A DNA stretch of 64,000 nucleotides from Myotis daubentonii (taxonomy: Eukaryota > Chordata > Mammalia > Chiroptera > Vespertilionidae), in NCBI RefSeq assembly GCF_963259705.1, contig NC_081850.1:40881167-40945166 (forward strand), written 5' to 3'. The notes beneath the pieces were generated by a model. The model ran no database searches and was not told the DNA's origin. It saw only the letters and a program-made list of their open reading frames with translations. Shown here one piece after another: positions 12,883-22,715 of the stretch (position 1 is its first letter; every line of letters begins with the position of its first letter). The translations under genes and the position numbers were made by a program.

Positions 12883-14111
12883 CTAGGGGCCCGGTGCACG
12901 AAATTCGTGCACTGGGTGTTGGGCGGGGGGTGGAGTGTCCCTCAGCCCAGCCTGCCCCCTCTCACATACTGGGAGCCCTCAGGCATTGACCCCCATCACC
13001 CTCCAATCGCAGGATCGGCCCCTTGCCCAGGCCTGATGCCTCTGACAGAGGCGTCAGGCCTGGGCAGGGGACCCTCATTTCCCCCCATCACTGGTTCTGC
13101 CCCCAGCCCAGGCCTGATGCCTCTGGCCCAGGCATCAGGCCTGGGCAGGGGACCCCCAGACCCCTCCGATTGCTGGCTCTGCCCCTTGCCCAGGCCTGAT
13201 GCCTCAGCCAGAGGCGTAGACCCCCATCACCCTCTGATCACCTGATCGGCCCCTTGCCCAGGCCTGACGCCTCCGCCAGAGGTGTCAGGCTTGGACAGGG
13301 GACCCCCATCTCCCCCCGATCACTGGCTCTGGCCCCCGCCCAGGCCTGAATCCTCTGGCCCAGGAATCATGCCTGGGCAGGGGACCCCCATCTCCCTCTG
13401 ATCGCTTGCTCCAACCCCCACCCAAGCCTGACGCCTCTGACCCAGGCTTCAGGCCTGGGCAAGGGGACCATCATATCCCCCCAATCCCCGACTCCACCCC
13501 CCGCCCAGGCCTGATGCCTCGGCCAGAGGAGTTGACCCTCATCACCCTCCGATCACCAATCACCGGATAGGCCCCTTGACCAGGCCTGAGGCGTCCGGCT
13601 CGGGCAGCGGGGACCCGCAGCTGCAGCGGCCCCGCGATCGTGGGCTCCGCTTTAGGCCCAGGCAAGGGACCCCTAGCTCCCGGGCCTGCCAGCTTCGACC
13701 GTGCCCAGCTCCCATCGCTGGCTCCACCCCTACTTCCTGCTATCACTGGCCAGGGCGGCAAAGGCTCCTGATTCTCCGATCATGGCTGGGGGGCAGGGCA
13801 AAGGTGGCCCCAGGGCCGCCTTTGCCCTGCCCCCCAGCTCTTAGCTCCCCCCTGGGTTTCTGATCACTGTCAGTGGCAGGGGGCTTCTTCCTGCTTTCCC
13901 TTTCGCCTCCCTGCATTGTGCCTACATATGCAAATTAACCGCCATCTTGTTGGCAGTTAACTGCCAGTCTTAGTTGGCAGTTAACTGTCAATCTTAGTTG
14001 GCAGTTAACTGCCAATCATAGTTGGCAGTTAATTTGCATATAGCCCTGATTAGCCAATGAAAAGGGTATCGTCGTACGCCAATTACCATTTTTCTCTTTT
14101 ATTAGTTTAGA
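12883..14111 (-). mobile_element. Helitron H2, nested in H1
   Basis: On the minus strand the 3' end is CTAG at 12883-12886, with the perfect hairpin GTGCACGAAATTCGTGCAC beside it. The 5' end, at 14111, is TCTAAACTAATAAAAGAG. Host bases A (12882) and T (14112) flank it, as expected for Helitron insertion between A and T. The interior is GC-rich with a palindromic minisatellite (about 13010-13560), a 52-bp palindrome (13786-13837) and a 24-bp tandem repeat (13945-14040). ORFs here are artefacts of GC richness. Confidence 0.9.
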
Positions 14112-14167
14112 TTTCCTCTAATTAATTCCCTTTTAATGTGCACGAATTTCATGCACCACGCCACTAG

Positions 14168-14492
14168 TCCTATATAATAAAACTCTAATATGGAAATTAA
14201 CCGAACTGTGGAACAACCAGCGGAATGACCGATCACTATGATGTACACTGACCAGCAGGGGGCATACGCTCAATGCAGGAGCTACCCCTGGTCTGGGGCA
14301 GCTCCTGCATTGAGCATCTGCCCTGCAAGAGAGAGGCGACTGGCAGTGGCGATTGGGTGGCAGGGCCGGCTGGCGAGCACCTCCTGGGTCGCTTCCCACA
14401 AACCAACAGTCAGACATCCCCTGAGGGTGCAGGCCAGGCTTAGGGGACCCCCCCCCCACCCTGTGAATAAATTTCATGCACCAAGCCTCTAG
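14168..14492 (+). mobile_element. Helitron H3, abutting H1 head-to-tail
   Basis: Starts TCCTATATAATAAAACTC immediately after the CTAG of H1. It ends with a weak hairpin and GCCTCTAG at 14485-14492, followed by host T. It contains an inverted pair, CGCTCAATGCAGGAGCT / AGCTCCTGCATTGAGCA, and a CTCF-like core near 14251-14264. Confidence 0.9.
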
Positions 14493-15205
14493 TTTTGCAT
14501 ATAATTCACTTATAATTTGAAGTTACAATCAGCAAGCTCACTATGCACATCTAACCTCTTTATATTGGATAATAATGCTTTTCATCTTCCAGAAGATACT
14601 TTTAAACCTTCTCTTTCTGAGGGCTACTCTGTTTTAAGGCTTCAGTAAAGCCTCTCCCAATGACCTCCATCTCTGGGTAATGACCCCTTCCTCTAAACAC
14701 CACCCTGTTCATTTAACATTTAGTATATTTGACCTTGATTGGTTGTTGAAGTTTTTCTATATGAAGAAAAGTCCATTTTTCCAACTGGATTCTTAGACCC
14801 TTGCTAACAGGATTAATCTTTTACACCAGATCTTATGACAATGCTCTATGTTTAAAAAATTCATAATTAGAATTTTTAATTTAGCATTAATTCTTTCCTC
14901 TTGAACTAGCAATGAACCTGTTTATCAGTGCTTTAAACATGCAAGTATTATTACACCCATATATTTATCTTTGACTAATTGGCAGAATTACTTGAACTTA
15001 TTGAGATAAACTTAGATAGAACACCTTAATATGGAATGCTTAACTTGGGTATAATGTAAATTAAAGTCAGGTTTTTTGTAAGATGGAATTATAAGTTTTC
15101 AACACCAGATAAGTCAATGGAAAATTAATATCCACTGTAGAAAAGATAAACGGTCTTACAGTTTAGGCCCCTTTGTAACTCTGTATTTATTATGTCATAA
15201 TGACT
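14493..15205. other. Intergenic, no assignable feature
   Basis: AT-rich. A segment near 14630-14750 has an old-repeat feel (possible MIR or L2), but I cannot place its ends. Confidence 0.4.
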
Positions 15206-15240
15206 AAAAACACAATTTCTTTTTTTTTTTTTTTTTTTTT

Positions 15241-15805
15241 TAGAGTCTAACTCCATTTAATGCCGAGTTCATTTACATAGACTACAGGTAGAAAGGTCTG
15301 AAATGACGCGAATTCTGATAATATTAACAACACCGGGTATTTTAAGTGGCGTTTTCACAAAAATGTCATTTCAAACAGGAAGAATTCCTGTTTATAGAAC
15401 TCAGAACTTGTGTTTAAAGCTTTTAAATGAGGAGAATACTGTTAATGTTTACAATTGAGGGTGAATTGGCGTGGCGTTTTTTGACTGAAACAGTTTATAT
15501 CCTGAAGGTTCTAGTATACACTTCTAAGGAAAACGTCAAATTGTGGTAAAACTCTTAAAATACACAATTATATTCCTGGGAAATGAATATGAACTTGTAA
15601 GAAGAAGTTAAAACACAAGTAAATAGAATCTAACTACATTTAGTACTGAGTTCAATTACCGAGATTAGAGGTAGAAAGCTCTGAAATGACCAGAATCTGA
15701 TAATATTAACAACACCGGGTATTTTAAGTGGCGTTTTCACAAAAATGTCATTTCAAACAGGAAGAATTCCTGTTTATAGAACTCAGAACTTGTGTTCAAA
15801 CCTTT
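15241..15805 (-). repeat. 1.5 copies of a ~383-bp tandem repeat (transduced flank)
   Basis: Units start at about 15241 (GAGTCTAACTCCATTTAATG) and about 15624 (AATCTAACTACATTTAGTAC). They share a long near-identical stretch, for example ACACCGGGTATTTTAAGTGG at 15331 and 15714. The second unit is cut at the L1 tail. No other copy is in this window. Confidence 0.85.
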
Positions 15806-16090
15806 TTTTTATTTATTTATTTATTTTTATTGCTTAAAGTATTACAAAGGGTATTACATATGTATCCATTTTATCCCCCCGCCCTAGACAGTCCCCTAGC
15901 CTCCCCTATCACCCCGTGTCTTATGTCCATTGGTTATGCTTATATGCATGCATACAAGTCCTTTAGTTGATCTCTTACCCCCCTACCTCCTGCCCCCCAA
16001 CCCTCCCTGGCCTTCCCGCTGCAGTTTGACAATCTGTTTGAGGCAGCTCTGCCTCTGTATCTATTATTGTTCAAAAGTTTATAATGGTCT

Positions 16091-16845
16091 CTATTGTCCA
16101 TGAATGAGTGAGATCATGTGGTATTTTTCCTTTATTGACTGGCTTATTTCACTTAGCATAATGCTCTCCAGTTCCATCCATGACGTTGCAAATGGTAAGA
16201 GTTCCTTCCTTTTTACAGCAGCATAGTATTCCATCGTGTAGATGTACCACAGTTTTCTAATCCATTCATCTACTGATGGGCACTTAGGCTGTTTCCAGAT
16301 CTTAGCTATGGTGAATTGTGCTGCTATGAACATAGGGGTGCATATATCCTTTCTGATTGGTGTTTCTGGTTTCTTGGGATATATTCCTAGAAGTGGGATC
16401 ACAGGGTCAAATGGGAGTTCCATTTTCAGTTTTTTAAGGAAACTCCATACTGTTTTCCATAGTGGCTGCACCAGTCTGCATTCCCACCAGCAGTGCACAA
16501 GTGTTCCTTTTTCTCCACATCCTCTCCAGCACTTGTCGTTTGTTGATTTGTTGATGATAGCCAGTCTGACAGGTGTGAGATGGTACCTCATTGCTGTTTT
16601 GATTTGCATCTCTCGGATGATTAGTGACTTTGAGCATGTTTTCATATGTCTCTTGGCTTTCTGGATGTCCTCTTTTGAAAGGTGTCTATTTAGGTCCTTT
16701 GCCCATTTTTTGATTGGATTGTTTATCTTTCTTTTGTTAAGTTGTATGAGTTCCCTATAAATTTTGGAGATTAGGCCCTTATCAGATATGACATTGGCAA
16801 ATATGTTTTCCCACACAGTGGGTTTTCTCGTTGTTTTGTTGATGG
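16091..16845 (-). pseudogene. L1 ORF2 C-terminal fragment (open but truncated)
   Basis: About 250 codons are open from the truncation point to the stop. They include the typical L1 ORF2 C-terminal features: [20 protein letters not shown], then [11 protein letters not shown], a cysteine motif ([18 protein letters not shown]) and [15 protein letters not shown]. The reverse transcriptase and endonuclease domains are absent, so the product cannot retrotranspose. The lack of stops suggests recent insertion. Confidence 0.92.
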
Positions 16846-16860
16846 AAAAACACAATTTCT

Positions 16861-17193
16861 ATCATAAAATCTTTCCATAAATTGCCATTCCAAAAATGGG
16901 AAACGTGACTGATTTCTAATTGCTAAAAATTATCTAAGTGTCTTGGCTCAGGGAGACTTGAAGAAGATGTTGGGATTTTCCTATCCAATATCAAAATATA
17001 TTATATAACTTTAGAAATTAAGATTCTGTGATAGATCAAAAGATAGATGGAACAGAATAGAAAAAATAGATATTTGTCTATTTATATACCCACATGCACA
17101 TGCAAACACACATATGCACAAATACACATATACACACATATGTATGTAATGTGTCATTAGCAAAAAAATAAAATAAAAAATAAATGGCTCTGT
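16861..17193. other. Intergenic, AT-rich
   Basis: Holds a degenerate CA/TA-rich stretch (about 17095-17150) and an A-rich stretch next to the ferritin retrocopy. Nothing else is visible. Confidence 0.5.
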
Positions 17194-18031
17194 GCAGTGC
17201 CCTCAGCGGTCCCGGATCTGTTTTTGGATGGAACACCCCGGGGACACCCCTTCTTCCAGCCTCTGACCACTCTCCTGCATCTTATCCAGTCATCACCTTC
17301 AGAACCACCTCTGAGACCAGCCAACACACTGGTTTGTTTTCTACCTTAACTCCTGATTGTCGAACAACCATGAGCTCCCAAATTCGTCAGAATTATTCAA
17401 CCAAGGTGGAGGCTGTGGTCAACCTGCATCTGTGGGCCCCCTACACCTACCTCTCTCTGGGCTTCTATTTCCCCGTGAAGAGGTGGCTCTGGAGGGCGAG
17501 CTGGTGGAGAAGAAGCGCGAGGGCGCTGAGCTTCTCTTAAAGTTGCAAAAAGCGCGGTGGCCGCATTCTCTCCCAGGACCTGCTGAAGCCTCCCCAAGGT
17601 GAGTGGGCAGAACTCAGGGCCATGGAAGCCGCCCTGGCCTTGGAGAGGAACCTGAACCACGCCCTTTTGGAGCTGCAGGCCCTGGTTCTACCCGTGCAGA
17701 CCCTCAGCTCTGTGGCTTCCTGGAGAGCCACTTCCGGGGTAAGGAGGGGAAACTCATCAAGAGGATGGGCGACACCTGACTCACCTCCGCAGGCTGGCGC
17801 CCCCAGGCTGGGCGGGGCGGGTATCTCTTTGAAAGGCTCCCCCTCAAGCGGACTAGGAGCCTGTGGAGCCCAGAGGCCTTTGAGGGGCCCCTCTGCATCC
17901 CATCCCCCTGGGTCTGGCTTTTACCTGAGCCTCTCCCCGAAACTACCAGCCATTCTTTGAGCCTCCCTGGAGCCCTCTCCCATGCATTGGACCAAATGAA
18001 ACAATAAAGCTTTTTGCAGGGGGAAAAAAAA
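17194..18031 (+). pseudogene. FTL (pseudogene): Ferritin light chain processed pseudogene
   Basis: Intronless retrocopy. The 5' UTR resembles FTL mRNA, and an ATG at 17370 begins [11 protein letters not shown], which is diagnostic of ferritin light chain. [15 protein letters not shown] text follows (here [11 protein letters not shown]). Frame is lost soon after codon 35 through deletions near 17480-17500 and later shifts. A terminal stop equivalent is at 17854-17856. The FTL-like 3' UTR ends AATAAAGCTTTTTGCAG (18003 on) and an A8 tail. The iron-responsive-element apical loop expected in the 5' UTR is missing. No clear target duplication. Confidence 0.93.
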
Positions 18032-18738
18032 GGCTTTGATATTTTTAACTTTTTTCTGCAAGGTAGTGGCATCCCAGCATAAGCCACAAACTTAAAAAGA
18101 TATCATTTATAGGATAATATCACCCTTTGAAAGATATACTTATCTTCAGTTTCTTGATTAAAATCAGTCTTTCATTTGCCAGGAGCTCTTACTTCCTGTT
18201 TCCTTTAGTATTTGCTGATGACTCCGAGGGCGAGGGTGTCAGCAAACAGCCCTCACAACTGTTTTGTTGTGTTCAGATGGAACACTTGCTTGCACTATGA
18301 ACATTTCGAAATTTTCAGTTCAAATAACAATGCCTTTTATTTCCCATTTTAATCCTGAGGCTATTAGAACAAACACACAAAGATCACATGTCTTCTACTT
18401 GAATGCCCATCTGCTTTGCAGCCTCAAAGTTCTGTGGTATAATTATTTCTATAGCAACCAGCTGAGGAAGTGTCTTGGCAGCACACAGCCTCGCACACGC
18501 TGGGGGAGGTGCTGAGAGCTCAGCCACAGGGCTCCATATCTCCTTGAGTTTCCAGTATTAAGCACTACAGATGCAGAGGCCCTCACTGTTGTCCTCCTCT
18601 CCTCCTTGGTTTCTAGTATTGGTAATATTTCTGATCTTATAGTAGCACTGGCACTTTTTTTAACATGCTGCTTCTTTTTCTTCAGTGTTTTTCATTGGAT
18701 AGCTTATAATACTCCCCTTGTTCCTGTTTTATGACATA
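18032..18738. other. Intergenic, no assignable feature
   Basis: Unique-looking sequence; the 83-codon ORF at 18264-18515 has no recognisable homology. Confidence 0.45.
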
Positions 18739-18981
18739 CTAGAGGCCCAGTGCACAAATTCGTGCACAGGTGGGGTCCTTCCCAGCCGATAGAGGCCATC
18801 TCGCCCAGTCCCGATCGGGGCCGATGGGGGGATGGGACCATGGGAGGTTGGCTGTGGGAGCACACTGACCACCGGGGTGCAGCTCCTGTATTGAGCATCT
18901 GCCCCCCTGGTGGTCAGTGCATGTCACAGCTACTGTCCGGTCGTCTGGTCATAACAGTTGCTTATGCTTTTATACATATAG
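18739..18981 (-). mobile_element. Helitron H4
   Basis: On the minus strand it ends GTGCACGAATTTGTGCAC...GGCCTCTAG (CTAG at 18739-18742) after host A. The 5' end is degenerate, near TATATGTATAAAAGCATAAG at 18981. It contains two inverted CTCF-like sequences (about 18868-18882 and 18901-18914). Confidence 0.82.
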
Positions 18982-19406
18982 TCTTCTGATAATAAAATGA
19001 TAAACATTTTATTTGATAAACATTTGCTTGTTTTGAATGGTAGCTCATAAACACAATCAGAAGAAACGCAATAATGAATAAATCACTGTTTATATTTCAG
19101 CTTCTTAAGACTTCTTTCAATCTACTTTCCTTAGGGGCCCAACTCTTAGAGGGAAATTGGATCATGTGTCTTTAAAAATGCAGGAAGTTCAGAGAACTTA
19201 AAAAAAGCGCGCACACACAAAAGACTCCATTCTTCAAAATAACTTCATTGTTATTATATAAAAAAAAGAAAAATGGTAAAATAATCATTTCCAATAGAAA
19301 ACCTCAGCTCGTTTTATTTTAAAACTCACTTTTACCGTAGTACATTATTTTCCTTAATATGGTCTAATTAGGGCCAAGTTTCATCCTTATTTTTACAGTC
19401 TAGTGC

Positions 19407-19617
19407 CAGGGGTCTTCAAACTTTTTAAACAGGGGGCCAGTTCACTGTCCCTCAGACCGTTGGAGGGCCGGACTATAGTTTAAAAAAAAAAAAAAAACTA
19501 TGAACAAATTCCTATGCACACTGCACATATCTTATTTTGAAGTAAAAAAACAAAATGGGAACAAATACAATATTTGTACTTGCATGTGGCCCACGGGCTG
19601 TAGTTTGAGGACCCCTG
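19407..19617. mobile_element. hAT MITE, family B
   Basis: 211-bp element with terminal inverted repeats CAGGGGTCTTCAAACT and AGTTTGAGGACCCCTG (15 of 16 paired). An internal A16 run and a near-palindromic ACTATAGTTT centre are present. The flanks TCTAGTGC and GTCTGTAG are at best a diverged 8-bp duplication. No coding capacity. Confidence 0.88.
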
Positions 19618-19639
19618 GTCTGTAGTTTCTTTGTTGTGA

Positions 19640-19850
19640 GGGGAAAAAAGCAAATATTTATTAAGAAATATCTATGTACTAGATATTATGGTAAGCTTTC
19701 TACATAGACTGTCTCACGTGATCCACTAAGAAGTACATGGAATGTTAATTGTCACATACATTTCACAGATGGAAAACTGAGTCACATATTCAGGACTTGG
19801 ACCAACAACTGCCTTGATGTTTGTATTCTGTGTGTGACTTAGTTTTTGTC
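19640..19850 (-). mobile_element. MIR SINE relic
   Basis: CAAATATTTATTAAGAAATA, later GTCTCACGTGATCCACTAAG and CAGATGGAAAACTGAGTCAC, follow the reverse complement of MIR. Old and diverged. Confidence 0.6.
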
Positions 19851-20384
19851 TGGGTTGACTATTATGGCCCCACCCTGATGAGCTAGTTGAAACAAGCCCC
19901 ATCATTTATATTCAAAAAATGTTCTGCCTCTTGCTCACCAAAACAACGTCCTCAGTTCATGACACCTGAGAAAGCCAGATACTTTCAAAATGTACTTCCA
20001 GACTGATACTCCCTGTGTGTCCGCACATGTCCTGCCCTTAGCACGGAGAGGACTTAGGTCATCCTAGCATCAGCCATGCATCATGTGCAACAGCACAGAA
20101 TATTTACTGGAACATTTAATTGCATCGCTCCTCTATTTGAAACTGTGCTGAAATGTAAACCAGTGACCACACTCTCTCAATGACCCATCAGAAGTTTCCA
20201 ACACTTATTTGAGAGTGATGAACTCATGGTAGATTGGTTAGAGTTGTTTTGTTTTCTTTCCCTAATTTACTTCTTTAAGAAGACATGGAGTTTCCTAAAT
20301 TTTGTTGCTTTCTTTAAAAATATTCCTATAATTTAAGTCCAGAATCTGTAGAAATTGTAAGATATTTTTCTCTTGGAGTCATCT

Positions 20385-20545
20385 TATTGATTATTTTTAT
20401 TTTACTTTTTCCATCACTATTTATCCCCTCCATGCCCTCTTCTACCGCTCCCCACTGCCCCCCCTCTCCCCCACAATCACCACACTGTTGTCCATGTCCA
20501 TGAGTTTTCTCTCTTTTTAATTTCTTATGTGCTCAATCCAATTGA
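20385..20545 (-). mobile_element. Old L1 3' UTR fragment
   Basis: A C-rich block (CCACTGCCCCCCCTCTCCCC) followed by CATGTCCATGAGTTTTCTCT matches the reverse complement of an older L1 3' region. Confidence 0.6.
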
Positions 20546-20640
20546 TGGTGTGTTTTTCTAATGTAAGAGTAGTAGTTTGAGAAATATGACCATCAAATAA
20601 TTTATTTTTGCTCTTCAAAAATTAGTGAGATCTTTAAGAC

Positions 20641-20846
20641 GGAATTTTTTATTATTATTGATTTTTAGAGAGAGAGGAAGGGAGAAAGATAGAGATCTAG
20701 AACACCAATGAGAGAGAAACATCATTGATCAGCTACCTACTGTATGCCCCTCACCAAGGACCAACCCTGCAATGTGGGCATATGCCCTGACTAGGAATTG
20801 AACCTTTTGGGTCTATGCTCAACCACTGAACCACAATGGCAGGGCA
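20641..20846 (-). mobile_element. Ves SINE
   Basis: Reverse SINE with GA-rich body and tRNA head ending CCACAATGGCAGGGC. The flanks AAGACGGAATTTTT and AAGATAGTATTTTT resemble a diverged target duplication. Confidence 0.87.
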
Positions 20847-21338
20847 AGATAGTATTTTTATTACTTCCTCCAAATTATATCTTTCATGTCATTGATGCAA
20901 TAAAGTATTTTACATTATAAATTTGTAAATTTCTAGAAATATGACTAAAATATGAATTCAAATCAATAGTATTATCAATTATTTAAATACATATCAGATA
21001 CAGAGTGGCAATATTTAGAAGTTCATTTAATTGGATTACTTTCCAACATATGTGAGATCTGATTTAACTATCTGACTTAGTTTATGCTTTAGAATTTTTC
21101 TGCTTGGTTTGTTTTGAAGATGGTATAATGGCATTTTGTATTGCATTTTCTGTAATCAGTAGAAATTATTCTTGGCAATTTTGTAGGGGTTCTGACTTAT
21201 TTGAAACCAAAAATACAAATAAAGTTCTCTGGAGAGTCACCTTTTTTTTTCCTGAAGAATTCTAAGAAAATTGGAAACTAAGCAGCTATTTATAGTCAAT
21301 GATTTCAGTGCATAAAAGCAAATACATGATAAATGAAG

Positions 21339-21551
21339 CCCAGCCAGTATGGCTCAGTGGTTGAGTATTGACCTATGAACCAGTAGGTTACAGTTGATTC
21401 CTGGTCAGGGAACATGCCCAGTTTGGGGCTGGGTCCCCAGGAGGGGGCATGCAGGAAGCAGCCAATCAATGATCCTCTCTCATCATTGATGTTTCTCTCT
21501 CTCTCTCTTCCTCTTGAAATCAATAAAAATATATTTTAAAAAATAATAATA
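21339..21551 (+). mobile_element. Ves SINE with target-site duplication
   Basis: Head CCAGCCAGTATGGCTCAGTG, CT-rich 3' body and A-rich tail. The perfect 10-bp duplication ATAAATGAAG is at 21329-21338 and 21552-21561. Confidence 0.92.
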
Positions 21552-21561
21552 ATAAATGAAG

Positions 21562-22715
21562 ATTTCAACATAGGAACTAAAGGGTAAAAAATAATGCAGG
21601 GGATGAGAATTTCAGAGACGATGTCAATTCTACTGTTTATGAAAAGCAGTGGAATTCAGGGACAATCAACCCAGAGAAAGATTTTAAGTGGACAAAAACT
21701 AGGTGTGCATGATGACTTTGCACTCATTTCTTTCATTGTAAAGACAATGAATAAATCAAACTGTCTCATTATTTCATCACTGAGTTTGGTTTCAACTGTC
21801 AGGTATGAAAAATTACTGAGAAGCACAAAAGTTTCAAAAAGAAAGAAAACTTTGAAAAGTTATTTGTTCATGAACACACTGTGAGTGCTAACTCCAGAAA
21901 AGCTGGTTTTTCAAGAATCATACAGGAAATGGAATAATGATATAGTTGTTAGAAACACAGTGTTCTTTTGAGGTTCCCACACCCTCCCAAAGTACTAGTA
22001 GATACCTGTGATTCTATATCCTCTGAGAATGGGACAATAGAGCCAAGAGTTTACTGGGTGACTTTTCAGTACATGTATAAGTTCATAGTCACTAAAGTCA
22101 TCATATTCTGGTCTCATTTTGTATTTTAATTGTTAATCAATAATTTTGCTTTCTATAATGTTTTTTCAATCCATAATTTAGAATTTTAGATAACTTTATG
22201 CCTCCAAATATTTAAACTAATGTGGGTACCATGTTCTGAAATCAAAGAAGGTAAAAGATTGAAATTCAATTCCCCTATTTATTCATCACTACCTTTATCT
22301 AAGTCTGAACTTCGCTGGGTTTCAGTTTTGAAATATGTACAATGATAATATCCCCTGCCCTCCCTTTCCCACATTATTATTTGTGAGGATGCAATAAATC
22401 CATGTGAAAAAGTTACAAGCACTAAAATGTTAAACAAATAGACGGTTTCCCCATTGACTGATGTAGCAGACAGGATGTCACTTCTATCTCTGGGATTTAA
22501 AGGGCATCATAGTTACATGTCTGAGAAGAAAATGCTAGGCACTTTTTATCGCCCCTGCCCTTTCTGGTGGCTCTGTCCCATCTCAAGAATCAGGTAATCA
22601 CAAGGTAAAGTTACAGATGATCATTGATATATTTCATTGGCACAGTGACATAATTCTTGGCATAAGGAAAACTTTACCATCTATACTCAAAAGTAAGCTT
22701 ACATTTATATATATA
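21562..22715. other. Intergenic, no assignable feature
   Basis: A 96-codon ORF (21594-21884) has no recognisable domain. A possible MIR relic lies near 22260-22420. Otherwise featureless. Confidence 0.45.

Larger units (their letters stand above)
11987..14167 (+). mobile_element. Helitron H1 (HeliBat-like), host to nested L1 and Helitron H2
   Basis: Starts TCCTATATAATAAAGAGC after a host A. It ends with the hairpin GTGCACGAATTTCATGCAC and CTAG at 14164-14167. An L1 tail (12008-12492) and a reverse Helitron (12883-14111) are inserted in it. Its own sequence is therefore only about 11987-12007, 12493-12882 and 14112-14167. The element encodes no Rep/helicase and is non-autonomous. Confidence 0.85.
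15221..16845 (-). mobile_element. 5'-truncated L1 with apparent 3' transduction
   Basis: A single minus-strand insertion flanked by the perfect 15-bp duplication AAAAACACAATTTCT (15206-15220 and 16846-16860). In transcript order it has an ORF2 C-terminal part (16845-16091), an L1 3' UTR with AATAAA and a first A-rich tail (15806-15835), about 560 bp of non-L1 sequence (15241-15805), and a terminal poly(A) (T20 at 15221-15240). An ATTAAA signal lies about 15 bases before the terminal tail. Confidence 0.88.

Noticed and set aside
13471..13863. Overlapping ORFs of about 95 codons on both strands
   Set aside because: They lie within Helitron H2, in GC-rich tandem repeats where stop codons are rare. 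No domain or start context supports them.
13945..14040. Regular short repeats considered as a CRISPR-like array
   Set aside because: Adjacent units have no unique spacers, and the array is internal to a eukaryotic Helitron.
16242..16760. 172-codon ORF on the plus strand
   Set aside because: It is the antisense shadow of the L1 ORF2 fragment on the minus strand.
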